A stretch of DNA of 64,000 nucleotides from Entonaema liquescens (Eukaryota > Ascomycota > Sordariomycetes > Xylariales > Xylariaceae), in contig CADCSX010000006.1 in the NCBI GenBank assembly GCA_902805475.1, positions 1,054,001 to 1,118,000 of the forward strand, written 5' to 3'. Positions 12,701 to 25,147 of the stretch are shown piece after piece. The translations under genes and the position numbers were made by a program. How positions within the stretch are numbered: position 1 is the stretch's first letter; each line of letters opens with the position of its first letter. The notes under the pieces were generated by a model. The model did no database searches, was not told where the DNA came from, and worked only from the letters and a program-made list of their open reading frames with translations.

Positions 12701-13176
12701 ATGTCGTTACAGTGAATTTGGATAAGGCGCAGAGGGATGATAGAGCTTCTCCCCGAAAGCCGAAGGTTTGTAAGGACGCAAGGTCTGCATATGTAGATAA
12801 TTTAGAGGTATAGTGTTTTAACGCTAATGTCTCGTAATTCTGTTTGGATATGCCTGAGCCATTGTCCTGAACCTCGATGCAATCTAAGCCCTGGTTCTTG
12901 AATCGAACCTCTTTCCGCCGGAAGCTCTGTTAGCAAATGAAGAAGAGGTGTGATATATGATAGGAAAACCAAGAGAATTTACAAACCAATATTCGTGGCG
13001 CCAGCATCTAAACTATTTTCTACTAGCTCTTTTACCACAGAGCATAGGTCGACAATGACTTGACCGGATTGGATTTGGTGAATCTGGATTACTTAGTATT
13101 CATAATGCATCGATAATTTAGAAGAGGTTGGAAAACTACTTACAGTTCGTGCCTCGATGGCTTTAATGGTCGCCAT
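9765..13176 (-). CDS. PMS1: DNA mismatch repair endonuclease, MutL homolog PMS1
   Basis: The product partners with Mlh1 to form MutL-alpha, which nicks DNA in mismatch repair. Three exons (13176-13144, 13083-12987, 12910-9765) encode 1091 aa. The N-terminal GHKL ATPase has KELVENSLDAGAT, QDNGSGI and GFRGEALSS. The second splice was placed by homology: donor ATTG|GTTTGT and acceptor GGAAAG|AGG join ATNI to EVRFKNQG, as in the family. A long acidic/Ser-rich linker follows. The C-terminal endonuclease motif DQHATDEKYNFE (about residues 893-905) fits DQHA(X)2E(X)4E, and CPHGRPTMRH fits the zinc-site motif. This is the PMS2-type nuclease, not MLH1 or MLH3. The gene is complete. Confidence 0.95.
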
Positions 13177-13637
13177 CAGTAAGAAGACGATACCATCTAG
13201 TTGACGTATCAGGGTAGAATAATAGTATCTCGATAGTATAACTTCTTCAGCCTCGTCGCGTCATATCAATTAAATTGAATTTGGAGAACGCGTCAAGTTC
13301 CGAGGCAGCTGTGGCGCAGCGCATAAAGTGGCTACTTAATAGCGGTAGATCAGGAGGGAACTACAGTGCATTAATGCAACCCTTGAGAAAACTCTTACAG
13401 TATTTAGCGACGCATATACATACCTAGGTAACTATGTAATGTAAGTATAGGTACCTATGAATTATAGACCAAAAGGCAATTCAAAGTTGGCGGGACTCTT
13501 GGGATTTGTAAATGTGTTCAAGGAAGATGGAAGTTGAAGTATATTTGGTAAACTTCCAATGTCTTTAGCTAACTAGTTACATGCTGAAAGTACTTCCTAA
13601 TGTTTAAAGTGTGCACCTGCATATGTGCTTAAAAAAG

Positions 13638-13691
13638 TATAAATAGTTAGGGAACTACCAATAGAGCAAACTCCTTTTTTTTTTTTTTTTT
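13638..13691 (+). promoter_or_regulatory. TATA-like box followed by T17 tract, no gene behind it
   Basis: TATAAATA at 13638-13645 is followed by a 17 T run at 13675-13691 and then a CT/AAC-rich leader typical of strong fungal promoters. The first ATG after it (13729) opens only a 27-codon ORF rich in Tyr. It may drive a non-coding transcript or be a promoter relic. This is inference from composition only. Confidence 0.25.
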
Positions 13692-14525
13692 GTTCTTATC
13701 TGCACAATTCAACATTGTTTTGAACGACATGTTCTCTTCCAAACTTCAACACTACCTATCTACCAATTCTTTCTACTATTATTATTATTATATCCCCCAA
13801 ATAATTACCTAAGTGATATATCTCAGTCAAGGATTCGGTCAAGTATGCTCCCTCTAATCTCTAATCTCTAACCCCTCTCTTATTATTCTTGCATTGGCAA
13901 TGAGATCATCGCATTACCTACGGAATACACGCATATAGGCTTATCATACTCGCGGAGCCCAACGAAGCCAATCCCCAAAATATTTCTTGGCAAACTAGCT
14001 ATTGCAGCATCGGGCTTGACTAGGGGTGATAAAGTGATGTCGATATCGGAAAGCTCGGAATAAAGACCTCACTATCCTTGCCTTCAACTCCATTCCATCT
14101 CTCATCTCATTCCCACCAGCGGGGATACAAGCTTGTATGACGTGCCCGGAATCCGATAATGTGGGTTAAATCCGATGATGCAAGTCATGGCTTAACAAGT
14201 AATTGTTTTCCTTTTCCGGATCTCGCGCGTCGTAGCTGCTATGTACGAAAGTAGTAGTTTGACCGCTCTGTTAAATCATCTGGAAGGCTTCGGAGTTGGT
14301 GGGTTCAGAACGTTATCTTGGAGGCTTCCGATGCGGAGTGAACAAGTTTAACTACTTTTATAGTTACATGGATATCACAAAGCGCTGCACGTTATCTAAC
14401 AAACAGTCTGGACCATTGAAACAAAACTGCTTACATCAAGTCCACATGCGCTTGTCTCATTCATAGCTACCTACCTAAGCAACTAAGCAAGCCAAGCGCC
14501 TAGAAAAGCTTAAGTGAGCTCTCAC

Positions 14526-14560
14526 TTTTTATTTTTATTTTTATTTTTAATTTTTTTTTT
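14526..14560. repeat. T-rich (ATTTTT)n low-complexity tract
   Basis: About three ATTTTT units run into a T10 tract in an intergenic region. Confidence 0.85.
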
Positions 14561-16325
14561 ACTATGTATACAATATCCACTACTGTAAAGCAGTTTGTCA
14601 ATACGAGTTTTGCTGTTGCATTTTGCCGCTTATATCCAATATTTGTGGCGGCCGAGATGGCCACGGGACTTATGGCGCAAGCAACTGATCCCAGACAAAA
14701 ATCCCGATAACCCGTAAAACCCGCATTTATATCTTGTTCGGCACCTTGTTCGGTCCCTTATTCGGTACGGCGCTTGCTAGCACCAACGACGGGGTGGAGA
14801 GCTGTAAGGTAAGGTTTTCTATGTATATACCCAGGTATGTACACGTGTATTGCCTTCTTTTTGCTCCATCGCCTATAAAACACGATGTGAGACAGCCAGG
14901 TGGGACAGGATTCGCCGATCGCCAAGTGCCATCTTATGCCATCTTGTACCATGTTTTGCGTTTTGCAGTCTTCAGCGACGAAAATGGTATTTCCCCCCCG
15001 CAAACATACGGTACTTTAATGTGTTAGTTACCCAGTTAAAGTTAATCAAGACAGATATAATATCTAACGCAACACATCGTAATCTCTACCTAATGTATTT
15101 AGTAGTTTTCTTTTTAATGATAATACATAGGTAGATAGAGATGACCGTTATCGCGTGTCATAATTAAGAGCAAATCAACTTCCCAAATGATATCCTCTGA
15201 CCTCAATGCAGTACCTTACCTCAAAATGCTACACTACCCCTTCCGCCGCTGCATGCAGCAGAGGCATGATTTACCAAAACAGTATCGCCAGATCACTTAT
15301 ACCCAACCAGGCTTAGCTAAGTCGGTAGCAAAAGCTTGGTAATGAAGTTGCATGGTAAGCCAAGCTAACGTCATTCTTGGTGACCATTTTGCATTCTGTT
15401 GGACGGGAAACTTGGCCGAGCTAATACATGGCCCGTGTCAATCCACTAGGTACACTAGCAGACTAGTTTAGATTCTTAAATCCGCTAAGATCGACTAGGG
15501 TGGAAAAAAGAACTCCACACTTTCTGCGCGCTACTTTATTTACATGGGTACTTATGCAGTTATGGTTCCTTTTTTTGCTACAGGATCTCGAAGAGGCTAT
15601 CGGGATTTACATAGTAGTACTTGGCTGCTCCTATTATCCACAATTGAACATCCAAACTTTCCCCGATGGCCCCCAATTTTTAGTGCTAAAGCACCAGAAT
15701 TCAGTGCCAGTTGCAGGTTAATGAACTAAGTATACTTGTACATACTACTTTTTTTTATGTAGAAGCATTGCCAAATCGCATCTCGATTCTCAAGACGTCC
15801 CGCGCTTGCACGCTTGCAATTCCCACCCCCAGTCCTTCTTCTCGCCCCAAATCGTTCAACTCAAAAGACAAACATCCACTCCATAAGGCAACTTCACCTT
15901 ATACATCCTTTTATAGTAACGTCCCCCAACACAACACTTGCTGCAAACTCGGTGGGTTGGACGACAGACATTCGTTTTCAAATATTTTGCAGGTTGAGAG
16001 GAAAGCCTACGTAGGCGAGTCCGGTCTATGGGCACGGATTGGTTCTCTCCTTTAATAAGATCGACAGTTCTCCAACGTCCCTGCAGCTAAGCTCTTAAAT
16101 TCGTCGTTGCGCAAAGCAGAGTCGTGCCCGTGTCTCGACTGGAACTGCCCTTCTAGCGTTAGCTATACGTCGAATTTCAGCGACAGAATCGTTTCGCAAC
16201 GTATGACGAACCCCCCGATCGAACTACACGAGTCTACCAAAAACCAGACGACCGCCACACCGATAACCCTACGAATCCATATCCCTGTAAAATAAGAGGT
16301 CTCTCACGAGAGCCTCTTCATCCTC

Positions 16326-19300
16326 ATGCAGAGGCGCTCATCGGGGTCGTCCGATGACAGCGCCGATGTTCCTGTCAAGATCTCGCGCCCTCATGGACAA
16401 ACAAGGCTGGGCGACGTGAGCTCTTCTGTCCGGCACTCCCATGATATTCGCCAATCAGAACGTTCCCAGAAAGAGGGCGCCAGGTCCTCATCAGCTAGGA
16501 GCCGGAGACCGAGCAGCAATATTAACTGGAGACTTTCCCATAGTCGCGATGGCTCTACCGAAAAAACACCAGCAGCCTCTCGTCTCCCATCCACGACGCT
16601 ATCGCCTGACTACCCCAGCATAGAAAGTGAGAAAACAATATTGTCCAGGCGGAAGAGTCAACCTCCACGATCCTGGAGTCCCTGGGCTATTTCGATCTTA
16701 ACCCTTTTACAAGTTTTGCAGGTCTTAGCATGTTGGTTGTTGTTCTGTATTCCTCGATTGCCCTACACTGTGATCCCAAGGGCTGTCGCATGTCTTGGAT
16801 GAGCCCGTCATACGCTAAATTCAGTGATTTCGACACTGAGCATACCCGGTTCGCTACCAAATATTCGTTATATCTCTATCGAGAGCAGGGGTTCGACAAT
16901 GGACCAAAGGTATGAGATTCGTGGATCACTTTCAGATTCGTAATATTGACTCGATGCGTAGATCAAAGGCATACCAGTGCTATTCATACCAGGGAATGCT
17001 GGCAGCTACAAACAAGTTAGATCCATTGCATCGGAGTCTGCTAGGTATTTCCACGATACACTGCAGCATGATGCCGCTGCCATAAAGGCAGGTGCCAGGA
17101 GTCTAGACTTCTTCACTGTCGATTTCAATGAAGACTTTACTGCTTTCCATGGGCAAACAATGCTCGACCAAGCCGAGTATATAAATGAAGCCATCAGGTA
17201 TATCCTCTCCCTCTACTTAGACCCGAAAATCTCAGAACGAGACCCGAGTCTTCCAGATCCTTCGTCAGTTATTATACTGGGTCATTCTATGGGGGGAATC
17301 GTGGCGCGGACTATGTTCATCATGCCAAATTACCAGCAAGACTCGGTCAACACGATCATTACCATGTCCGCTCCGCATGCTCGACCGCCCGTCACATTCG
17401 ATCCAAAAATTGTTAGTATTTATAATGATATCAATAACTATTGGAGACGCGCCTACTCGAAGAGGTCATCAGCTGAGAATGCTTTGAGCCAAGTCACTCT
17501 GGTATCCATTGCAGGCGGTGGCTTAGATACTGTTGTCCCTTCAGATTATGCCGGCCTGGAATCCATCGTGCCTGAAACCCATGGTTTCACCGTTTTCACA
17601 TCTACAATCCCTACAGTCTGGACAAGTATGGATCACCAGGCAATCACATGGTGTGACCAATTTCGGAAGGTCATCGTCCGTGCGCTTTACGATGTTGTCG
17701 ATAACCGCGGAAGATCGCAGACGAAATCGAGGGTAGACAGGATGAAAGCCTTTAAAAGGCGATTTTTGTCCGGCTTGGAGGATTTTGTCGAGAAGAGCCT
17801 CCCGGAGACAGCCCCGTCGACGTTGTTAACACTAGAGGATCATTCAACTACTATCCTTCCCTTAGGCGAGCGCCTTGTGCTCCGCGACCTAGGATCAAAC
17901 AGAAAAGCCAAAGCTTACCTTCTTAATATTCCATTGAGTGAATTTGCCGAAGGCAAGAAATTTACTCTACTCTCAGACAGCAAACTCGATCGACCAGGGG
18001 AGGACGGAAAGCTTGAGGTCTTGTTCTGTAATTATTATCCGCCGCAAGTAGGGCAGGCTAACCAACCATTCTCGATGAATATTGACCTCTCCGACGATGC
18101 CACGGACTCCACCAAACTTGCCTGTAAAAATGCTGCGTCTGATGTAGTATCATTGCCAGCTTCTTCACGATTCACGAAGAACCCCTTCTTCAAGAAGGAT
18201 GAGTGGCAAATCCCCCCATTTACATATCTCGAGTACGATGTTGAGGATATATCAGACTACGGATTTGTTGCAGTTATTGATAAAACCACAACTCCAACTG
18301 CCGGATGGCTGGTTGCTGAATTTAGTGATAAAGCTGACTCTCAGCTAATTCGGCATGTTGGTCTAAGGCGTCTGCTTAATTTCGGCTTATCACTTCATCT
18401 GCCAGTGAACAGACCGATGGTGACTGAAGTCAAGCTTCCATCGGTTCAGAGCAGCTTGTTGGCATATAATCTCAAGATTGAAAGTCATTCTTGTGACGAA
18501 CGGGACCAACTATTTACTCCGCTTGTTCGACAGTATCTTGCCGAGCCTTACGAGTCGAAGTATTTCGTGAATGCTCACGACGTGGAGATTAGTCTTCATG
18601 GTGTCTCGCCTTACATGCCCCCGCCTCTGAAGTCTAGACAGTCTGATGACGGCCTCAGCCTCCAATTCTGGACAGACCCGACATGTGATTCGGGCCTTTC
18701 GATTCACATTACGATCGATGCTATGGGCAGTTTCGGAAAGCTGTACATGCGATATCGCACCGTCTTCGCATCTTTTCCCTTACTTATAGTCGCGCTCGTA
18801 TTACGAAAGCAATTCCAGGTATACGACAGTACTGGGGTCTTCATCCCCTTTTCTGAGAGCTTAGATTTCTGTCTTAGGCGATCACTCCCAATGTTATTCT
18901 TGTCTATGACCCTCCTGTCGCTTTCGATGGGCCAGTCAGGTTCGACGGGGTCAAAAAGTCTACTGTTCTGGCGGAATAGCACCGCCGATGTCGACTTTGC
19001 TCAAAACGACCTGCTCGTCGGCACTTCAGACCCGTTCTTTTGGTTTCTAATACCAATGATAGGAATCATCTGTACTGGAGTGTGTATGGGTCTCCATTAT
19101 GTCACATTATGCCTCACCTGGCTGCTTAGCACAATTTACGGTTGGGTCTCAGTTCGACCAGTTGTTCAACTTCAAGAGAAGAAGCGAGCCTTATCACCAG
19201 CGTTTGCACCATCACCACCGCGGAGACGACTTATAACTGCTGTAGTTCTCCTTTTGCTCGTCTCAACATTCATCCCATATCAGTTTGCGTATACCGTTGC

Positions 19301-19799
19301 ATGTCTCGTACAGCTAAGCACGGCTATCCGAGCTCATCGCTCTGCACGCGAGACTCCGTCGCCCACGACCGTTAATTTCAATAATTACGTCCATTCCATT
19401 TTGCTCTTGATGTTATGGATTCTGCCGATTAATCTACCAACTTTGGTCGTTTGGGTACGCAACTTGGCTGTCCACTGGTTCACAGCATTCTCATCACATC
19501 ACAACGTGCTGTCGATACTGCCGTTCATCCTTTTGGTCGAAACCCTTACCACTGGAAAAATGATTCCGCCAGTGACAAGCCGGCTCCGACACTTGACCGA
19601 CGTCATATTCTTTGGTATAGCCGTCTATGCAGCTATATACGGTGTATCGCACGCTTATATGTTGCATTATCTAATAAATTTGGTTGCAGCGTGGCTTGTA
19701 GCAATCCATTCGACGTCCGACTCCTGGACCCTCGCCGGAATATCTTCTATATTCGAAGGCGAGCCAGCCGAGAACCGCAAACAGGGTAAAACTCCTTGA
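16326..19799 (+). CDS. BST1: GPI inositol-deacylase
   Basis: Bst1 (human PGAP1) removes the acyl chain from the inositol of GPI anchors in the ER, allowing ER exit and quality control. The last exon (16962-19799) starts after a 52 nt intron and contains LFIPGNAGSYKQVRS, the lipase motif GHSMGG (Ser about residue 272), and many C-terminal TM helices. The middle part has DPKGCRMSWMSPSYAKF and DFDTEHTRFATKYSLYLYRE, typical of the family. The N-terminus is Ser/Arg-rich and cytosolic. Between 16326-16715 and 16730-16909 the frame changes. One model is an intron 16627-16721 (donor GTGAGA, acceptor TTGCAG), giving 1108 aa. The other is one T missing from the TTTT at about 16714-16717, giving a continuous first TM helix after SPWAISILTLL. 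I favour the second because the first intron would delete that helix start. Confidence 0.92.
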
Positions 19800-21368
19800 T
19801 TTGAATGTCAAGAACCAGATTTGCCTGCTCAACGGACCTGAAACAAGTCTCACGGACCATGTCAGAAGATCCTAATATTAGCCAATCTTAAATTCTATTT
19901 TTACAAATCATATCGCGTTAGATATGAACACGGACCGGTATTGGAGCCCTAACTTTTGTTGGTAACCAAAGTTCCTTGTATATATGCCCAGAACCGAGTT
20001 GGTGAATAGTGTCGAGAGAGTTGGAGCGTCTACTACTAAACATTTTTTCGCCACTTTCCCATAAGTAGAGGACTCCGTATCGAACGGTCTACATCTTAGC
20101 AATGAATTTCTTACATATTTCTCGGGAGGGCTTCTTTCGTCTGTTTCTACGGCTTTGCATTAGCATCAGGGCTGGAGTTTGGGTTTTTAATGGCGGTCCG
20201 GCTAGTCACGCATGATAGGCACTCGTAAGTGCTTTTGTCATGGAACTGCTCGATATTTGTCTCCTGTTTGCTTGCAGAACGCTTCAACTAGAGATTTTAT
20301 TATCCTAAACGGGCGGGTGGCGGCAAGGCCGCGACTGGTATTCCTGTACAAAACGCCGGTTCCGAACTTTCAGACGCGTGGGAAACTCAAACTTACCTAG
20401 GGATACGGGTTCCTTTCTTCCTTTCTTCTCATATTTTCCCCCCAAATCTCTCCTTTTCCCGGGAGCAGTTATAAGAGACGGGTTGGTTGGGGGTGGTGGT
20501 TCAGAAACATTTACAGAATCTTAAGGGTCGGGTTATAGATTATTATTGGGTTTGGGAAACCGATCGAAAGCAGAACTATTACTACCTAAACTTACCCCCG
20601 CGTCCCGCCGGACGCAACAGACCAATACCTGGTACCTAATCATAATCTTCGGAGAGGAAGGGAGGGTAACGCGCCGAGAGGGCGAGTTGGGTGATGCGCC
20701 TTGGACTTTTAGCAGAGACGTTAGGAAGTAATACGGATTTTTGGTTCCTCTCAAGATAAAGGGGGGGACCGCGTGGCGCGCACACTTTGGCCGGCTGGAT
20801 ATAAAGATGGGCTTCTTGGCCGTACGTAGCTGAGATAGGCCTGGATCGCAATAAACTTATGTTCAAGTACTCGATTTTCTTATCCAATACTATAAAAGCC
20901 AGCGTGACTTGACACTTTAGAATCCAACTTCTCACATGTAATCTTCAACCGAGAATTTCAATATATAAGGCCAGTCCCTGAACTAAGTGAGTGGGTGCAC
21001 TGATGTCAGATAAGCCTTAGCTCAGACATGTCACAAACATTATTGAAAATCTACCCATAAAGAAAAAGTCTATTGCCGTCTGAGTCTATTCTACCTGGCC
21101 TACTCCCTAGCTGGAGTCCGAAACCTCTACCAATTCCCCGTCTATTTCAGAAACAACCTTAGCCCATGAAACGCCAGGTCAGATTTACACGAGTGATTTA
21201 TGCGTCTTAATGTCCGCGCTCCCGAGGCGCCTTTACTTTATCCCCCTAGTTTCCGTGTCATGAATATCCTGTAGAAAAGCCAACCCAGCAGCAACAACAG
21301 CAACACGCTTTAATATGGACATCAAAAGATAACACAACATATACAACAACGATACAATTTAGATCTGC
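19800..21368. other. Convergent intergenic region BST1 / MFS; nothing recognised
   Basis: These 1.57 kb hold only short overlapping ORFs without family features, a pyrimidine-rich patch near 20405-20460 and G/C-richer sequence around 20580-20780. I see no tRNA, repeat or gene. Confidence 0.45.
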
Positions 21369-23187
21369 TCACTCCCTAGCGCGAGCTTTACCGGCCGACT
21401 CCGCAAGTCGCATCTTACGTTGGTGCCAGATAACCCACAGCGTGACGGCAGAGCCGATGCCACAAGCGGCGAGCGTGACAAGGTACGCAGCCCTATAACA
21501 CTCGATGCCGTCGGTGCAGGAGCTCGCGCCGTCCTTATCAATGATAGAATGGGCGTCGAACACAGCGCCATAGAATAGGTTAAAGATATTGCTCGAGATG
21601 ACGGGAGACAGGGTCATGAAACCCCAGTTCTGGCTCAGGCCGTGGATGCCGAAGGACTCGGCAACGATGGACGGGAACACGCCGAATAGGAACCCGTACC
21701 CCAGCCCGCTGAATCCAGACACGAAGCCCAAGAGGTGCGGGTTCACCACGTTGAGAGCGCAGATCTGGGCGAGCGAGAAGATACCCGACGCGATGACCAG
21801 GCACCACACCCGACTGGCGTGTAGTACCTTGACGAGAAAGTCGGACCCGACGCCGCTGAGTAGTCGCCCCGAGAAACTGCCGATGGAGAGGATGGAAACG
21901 TGCAGCTGCTGACGTAGTACAAGCGTCTTGTCGTCGATGGAGTCATCGTAGTGCTTCCACAGCGCTGTGGCGTCGTTTCCGATATTACTAACGAGGAGTT
22001 AGAGCCGCATATCTTATGCACGATAGCGTGTGTTGTGGTACACGAAACGCAGCGTAGGCGAGGTAATACTCACTTGATAGTCATAAGGCCGATACCCGAG
22101 AGAATACCCATGATGGTAAATAATTGCCAAAACTCAACATTCTTCAAAAGGTTGAGGCCTCGAATATCTACACGATGAGAACGATCCATATCAACACTGC
22201 TCTGCACTAACACTTCACCCGGCAAGGAGGAGGACACGGTGGACTGGGAAAGAAGCGAAGCCGTCTCATCGGCACCATCGCGGTTACCTGACGGGCTTCC
22301 TCGGCGTCGACAACTCGGCTGTCTTCCTTGGGGCTTGGGGGTCTCGGTCCTCTTGTTCTGAGGCATCTTGGGTCATTTTGGAGTTGTTGGATGTGTCAGA
22401 GGTGGTGTTGAACATACCAGGTTCAGATGGATCCCCACGGGCAGAGCGGGTCTTGGGCTCGTCCGACGTAGTACGATGCAACTGTCGGGAGTCTGTCATA
22501 CCTGGCTCCGCGTCGGGTACGGCGTGGTACGGCGGATGAGGCGGGAGCACGCGCAGGAAGAAAAAGCTGATGAAGGTCAAGCCGAAAGTACCGTAAGCTA
22601 ACAGCAGTAGAAACTTGCTCGGGCTGCCAGGAAAGAAGACGGTGCCTATTAGGGCGAAGAAGAAGGCGCTTAAACCGAAGGCGGCGAGAGGAAAGGCGGT
22701 TGCGGTACCGCGATGGTGCGGCCAATTCAGAGCCGACACCTTCACGGCGGCAGCGAATGCCATGCATCCACCGAGGCCGGTCAGATATGACACGAAGCAC
22801 ATCCACGGAACGGAACCTTGACCGGCGTCATATGCTTGGTGGAGCGGGAAGTAACCTAGACCGAGCAGAAAAGCGCCTACGATGACGGCGGGGCGAGGAC
22901 CCTTGCTGTCGACGAACATGCCGACAGGGACACCCATCGAATACATGCCGAGATTCCCCGCCAGTCCGATCAGATTGCTTTCGGTAGCAGATAAGAGTAA
23001 CTTGTCTGCAAATTGGGGTGCCCATGCCGAATAGACATACTGCCGTCTGTTGTCAGACACGTCGATGATGTCTTAAGAATAAATGGTGGTTAGAGCCTCT
23101 TACATTAGTTCCACAGGCCAGCGAGATGATGGTCGCGGCGACACTCGACACAATGCGAGCATTGTAAACCCGACCCGTCACAGCCAT
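21369..23187 (-). CDS. MFS transporter, nodulin-like/Mch1-like
   Basis: This is a 12-TM major facilitator of the nodulin-like/monocarboxylate-like group (substrate unknown). The start exon (23187-23104) gives a TM helix with SLACGTN; a 64 nt intron joins it to YVYSAWAPQFADKLLL (from 23039). Six TM helices are followed by a long polar cytosolic loop, then SLPGEVLVQSSVDMDRSHR and VEFWQLFTIMGILSGIGLMTI, a clean 86 nt intron (22073-21988), and NNIGNDATALWKHYDD onward to the TGA at 21369. In the polar loop, between about 22420 and 22287, the frame changes. Either an intron with GTATGT donor (22417) ends at a CAG (22288), or two bases are missing in the CCCC near 22330 and the GG near 22287. Both models restore DETASLLS. 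Product about 512-555 aa. Confidence 0.85.
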
Positions 23188-25147
23188 ATTGAAAATAATC
23201 ACGCCAGTTAGATATTATGTTAGTTGCGATATCATATCTTACTTCGCTAGAGACCTTTTACAAAGGAGAAACAGGAAGATAGATAGGGTAGACAGAGCTA
23301 CAAGCGAAGAAGTTACGAATTGGACATCAAAAGAGAATAAGATAACAAGCTCGGAGGCTACGATACGGTATGACGGGTTGTGTAATGCCGGAGAAAATAA
23401 TGTGTGTGAGATTTTAAAGAGTTGGATATGCGGTGCCGAAAGTAACGATAGGGAACGAATGAAGTGCAGAAAAGTAATCAGGCGTAGTTGTTGCGAAGAT
23501 GATGGAATTGATAGGGCGACGTCGAAGGAGTGGAGGGTTCAAGAACGTGTCGCAATCGCAATCCTTACGGCAAGTGCTTTATCGGACCTTATCTCGCTTC
23601 AGACCCCTGACTGGTTTCGAGCTACGAGGCGGATCGACTAGGTATCCTTATGGGGCGTTAGTGTACTCCGGTATATCGGCGTGAGTAAGTCAGGAAAGAG
23701 CTCGGGATAAATGCACGCCTCCGTAGCTATATCCTTGCCGAAAGGTCCCATTCTTATCTAATCCATATCCTACGTATCATTTGTACATGTGTATTAGGTA
23801 TGTGTAAGTAAGTATATGCCCTATGTTGTGTGTGCATGTGTACCCGTGGTATTGGAAGTTAGGTACCTAGCACATGTATAAAATCGGTTCGCATGAACAT
23901 CTCAAGTATCGGTCAAAAAGTTCCCATTACCATAGAATGGTATTTGTTGGATATATTGACCATGGACGTCCTTGCTTAGCTTGGTGCTATACCCAATTCA
24001 TAGTCACCGCTTGAGTACAGCTGCTCCATTTCAGCCTTGGCTAATAAGTCGGTGCTGAATTGAGATCGGAATAAAGTGGAGGTCAATATTCTAGAATCAA
24101 TTACTTACAAGAGTAAAGGTTATAAACCAAAGGGGCAGAGGGGTTGTCTCCCAACTATTTCCCGGTTCCCTTTTTGTAAGTGGGGAGACAACTTCTTGAG
24201 GGATTCAAAATGGTACCGAGTTAGGTATAGCGCTATGTTCATCCCGTATGGTTTTGCTCCGGGCATAGAGTATGGCGGCCAATTACTACTTCTTGTTGAA
24301 CACGATCGTACGGTACCCCCTACAACTCGTAAGAACTGCGGCAGTCATGTAGCCAGGGTAATTCTGGGGTAGCTGCATACATATGGGATTCATTGCTTTT
24401 TCGACGTCATCGCGTAAGCAAATTGGAGAAATGTTTGGAGTTGTTGTTGGTAAAGGCTTTTTGGTCAACAGAACGAAGAGCGAGGAAATAGGTGTATAAT
24501 AAGGTATTGTTAGATAATAATTAGTTACCTAACTACCTAACTACCTTTAAATAGTTTTTAGGTTTAGGTAATTACCACATACGCAATTAGTGCCTACCTA
24601 AGCTACCCAAACTATAAATTTAAGGTAGGTAGTTAAGTAATAAAAAGGGTGTTTATTGGTGAACAAGTTACCATAAAACCAACATACATAATATATATGT
24701 TCCGCATTCAGCTATATCTTCCGAGGTTCGCTTGAGCTTTAAAGACCCCTTTTCCTAAAGACTCCAACTTTCAACTTAAACCGTCATGTGGCCCTTTTGT
24801 GGCTTTCACCCCCTGAAGACCGGTATTTCAAACCGCTGCAAGTCTCTTAATTTTAATTCGTAATCACCAGTGGAGAATAATGGCTTGCAGCTGTTGCACC
24901 ACCTTAGGAAATAACAACGTTCTGACCTCTACTTTTGATACGTCATGTAATTGATGTGACCCCCGCCTCGTAACGAGACACAACATACCCGACATACCGA
25001 GCCACATGCATCTGGTCCGATACTCTTCTTTATATATAACTCAACGGGATTATGGTTTTTAAAGTAGAATTTCATCTTCTCTTTGTCTTTTCATCTATTC
25101 TCTCCCGTCGGACAACATAGCCTTGCAACCTTATAATCATCCCTGCC
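23188..25147. other. Intergenic region, no gene seen
   Basis: This 1.96 kb stretch contains the upstream regions of the MFS gene and the 2EXR gene. A 150-codon ORF from 23189 begins at TTG, has no family features and is probably chance. An exact TAGGTACCTA lies at 23860-23869. An imperfect inverted repeat built on AACTACCT/AGGTAGTT lies at about 24531-24634. A TATATATAA box at 25031-25039 is well placed for the 2EXR gene. Confidence 0.5.

Larger units (their letters stand above)
13177..16325. other. Long intergenic region PMS1 / BST1
   Basis: This 3.1 kb stretch has no convincing gene. It contains the PMS1 promoter on the left, an exact TACCTAGGTA at 13421-13430 and TAGGTACCTA at 13448-13457, a TATA-like box at 13638 followed by 17 T, a T-rich (ATTTTT)n run at 14526-14560 and, on the right, C-rich sequence likely to be the BST1 5' UTR. 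The longest ORFs (about 110 aa) have no family features and are compatible with chance. Confidence 0.5.

Noticed and set aside
14734..15134. Overlapping ORFs of 90-97 codons in the PMS1/BST1 gap.
   Set aside because: Several frames are open at once, none with domains or coding bias.
23189..23641. 150-codon plus-strand ORF upstream of the MFS transporter.
   Set aside because: It begins with TTG, sits in the promoter region, and shows no family or codon signal.
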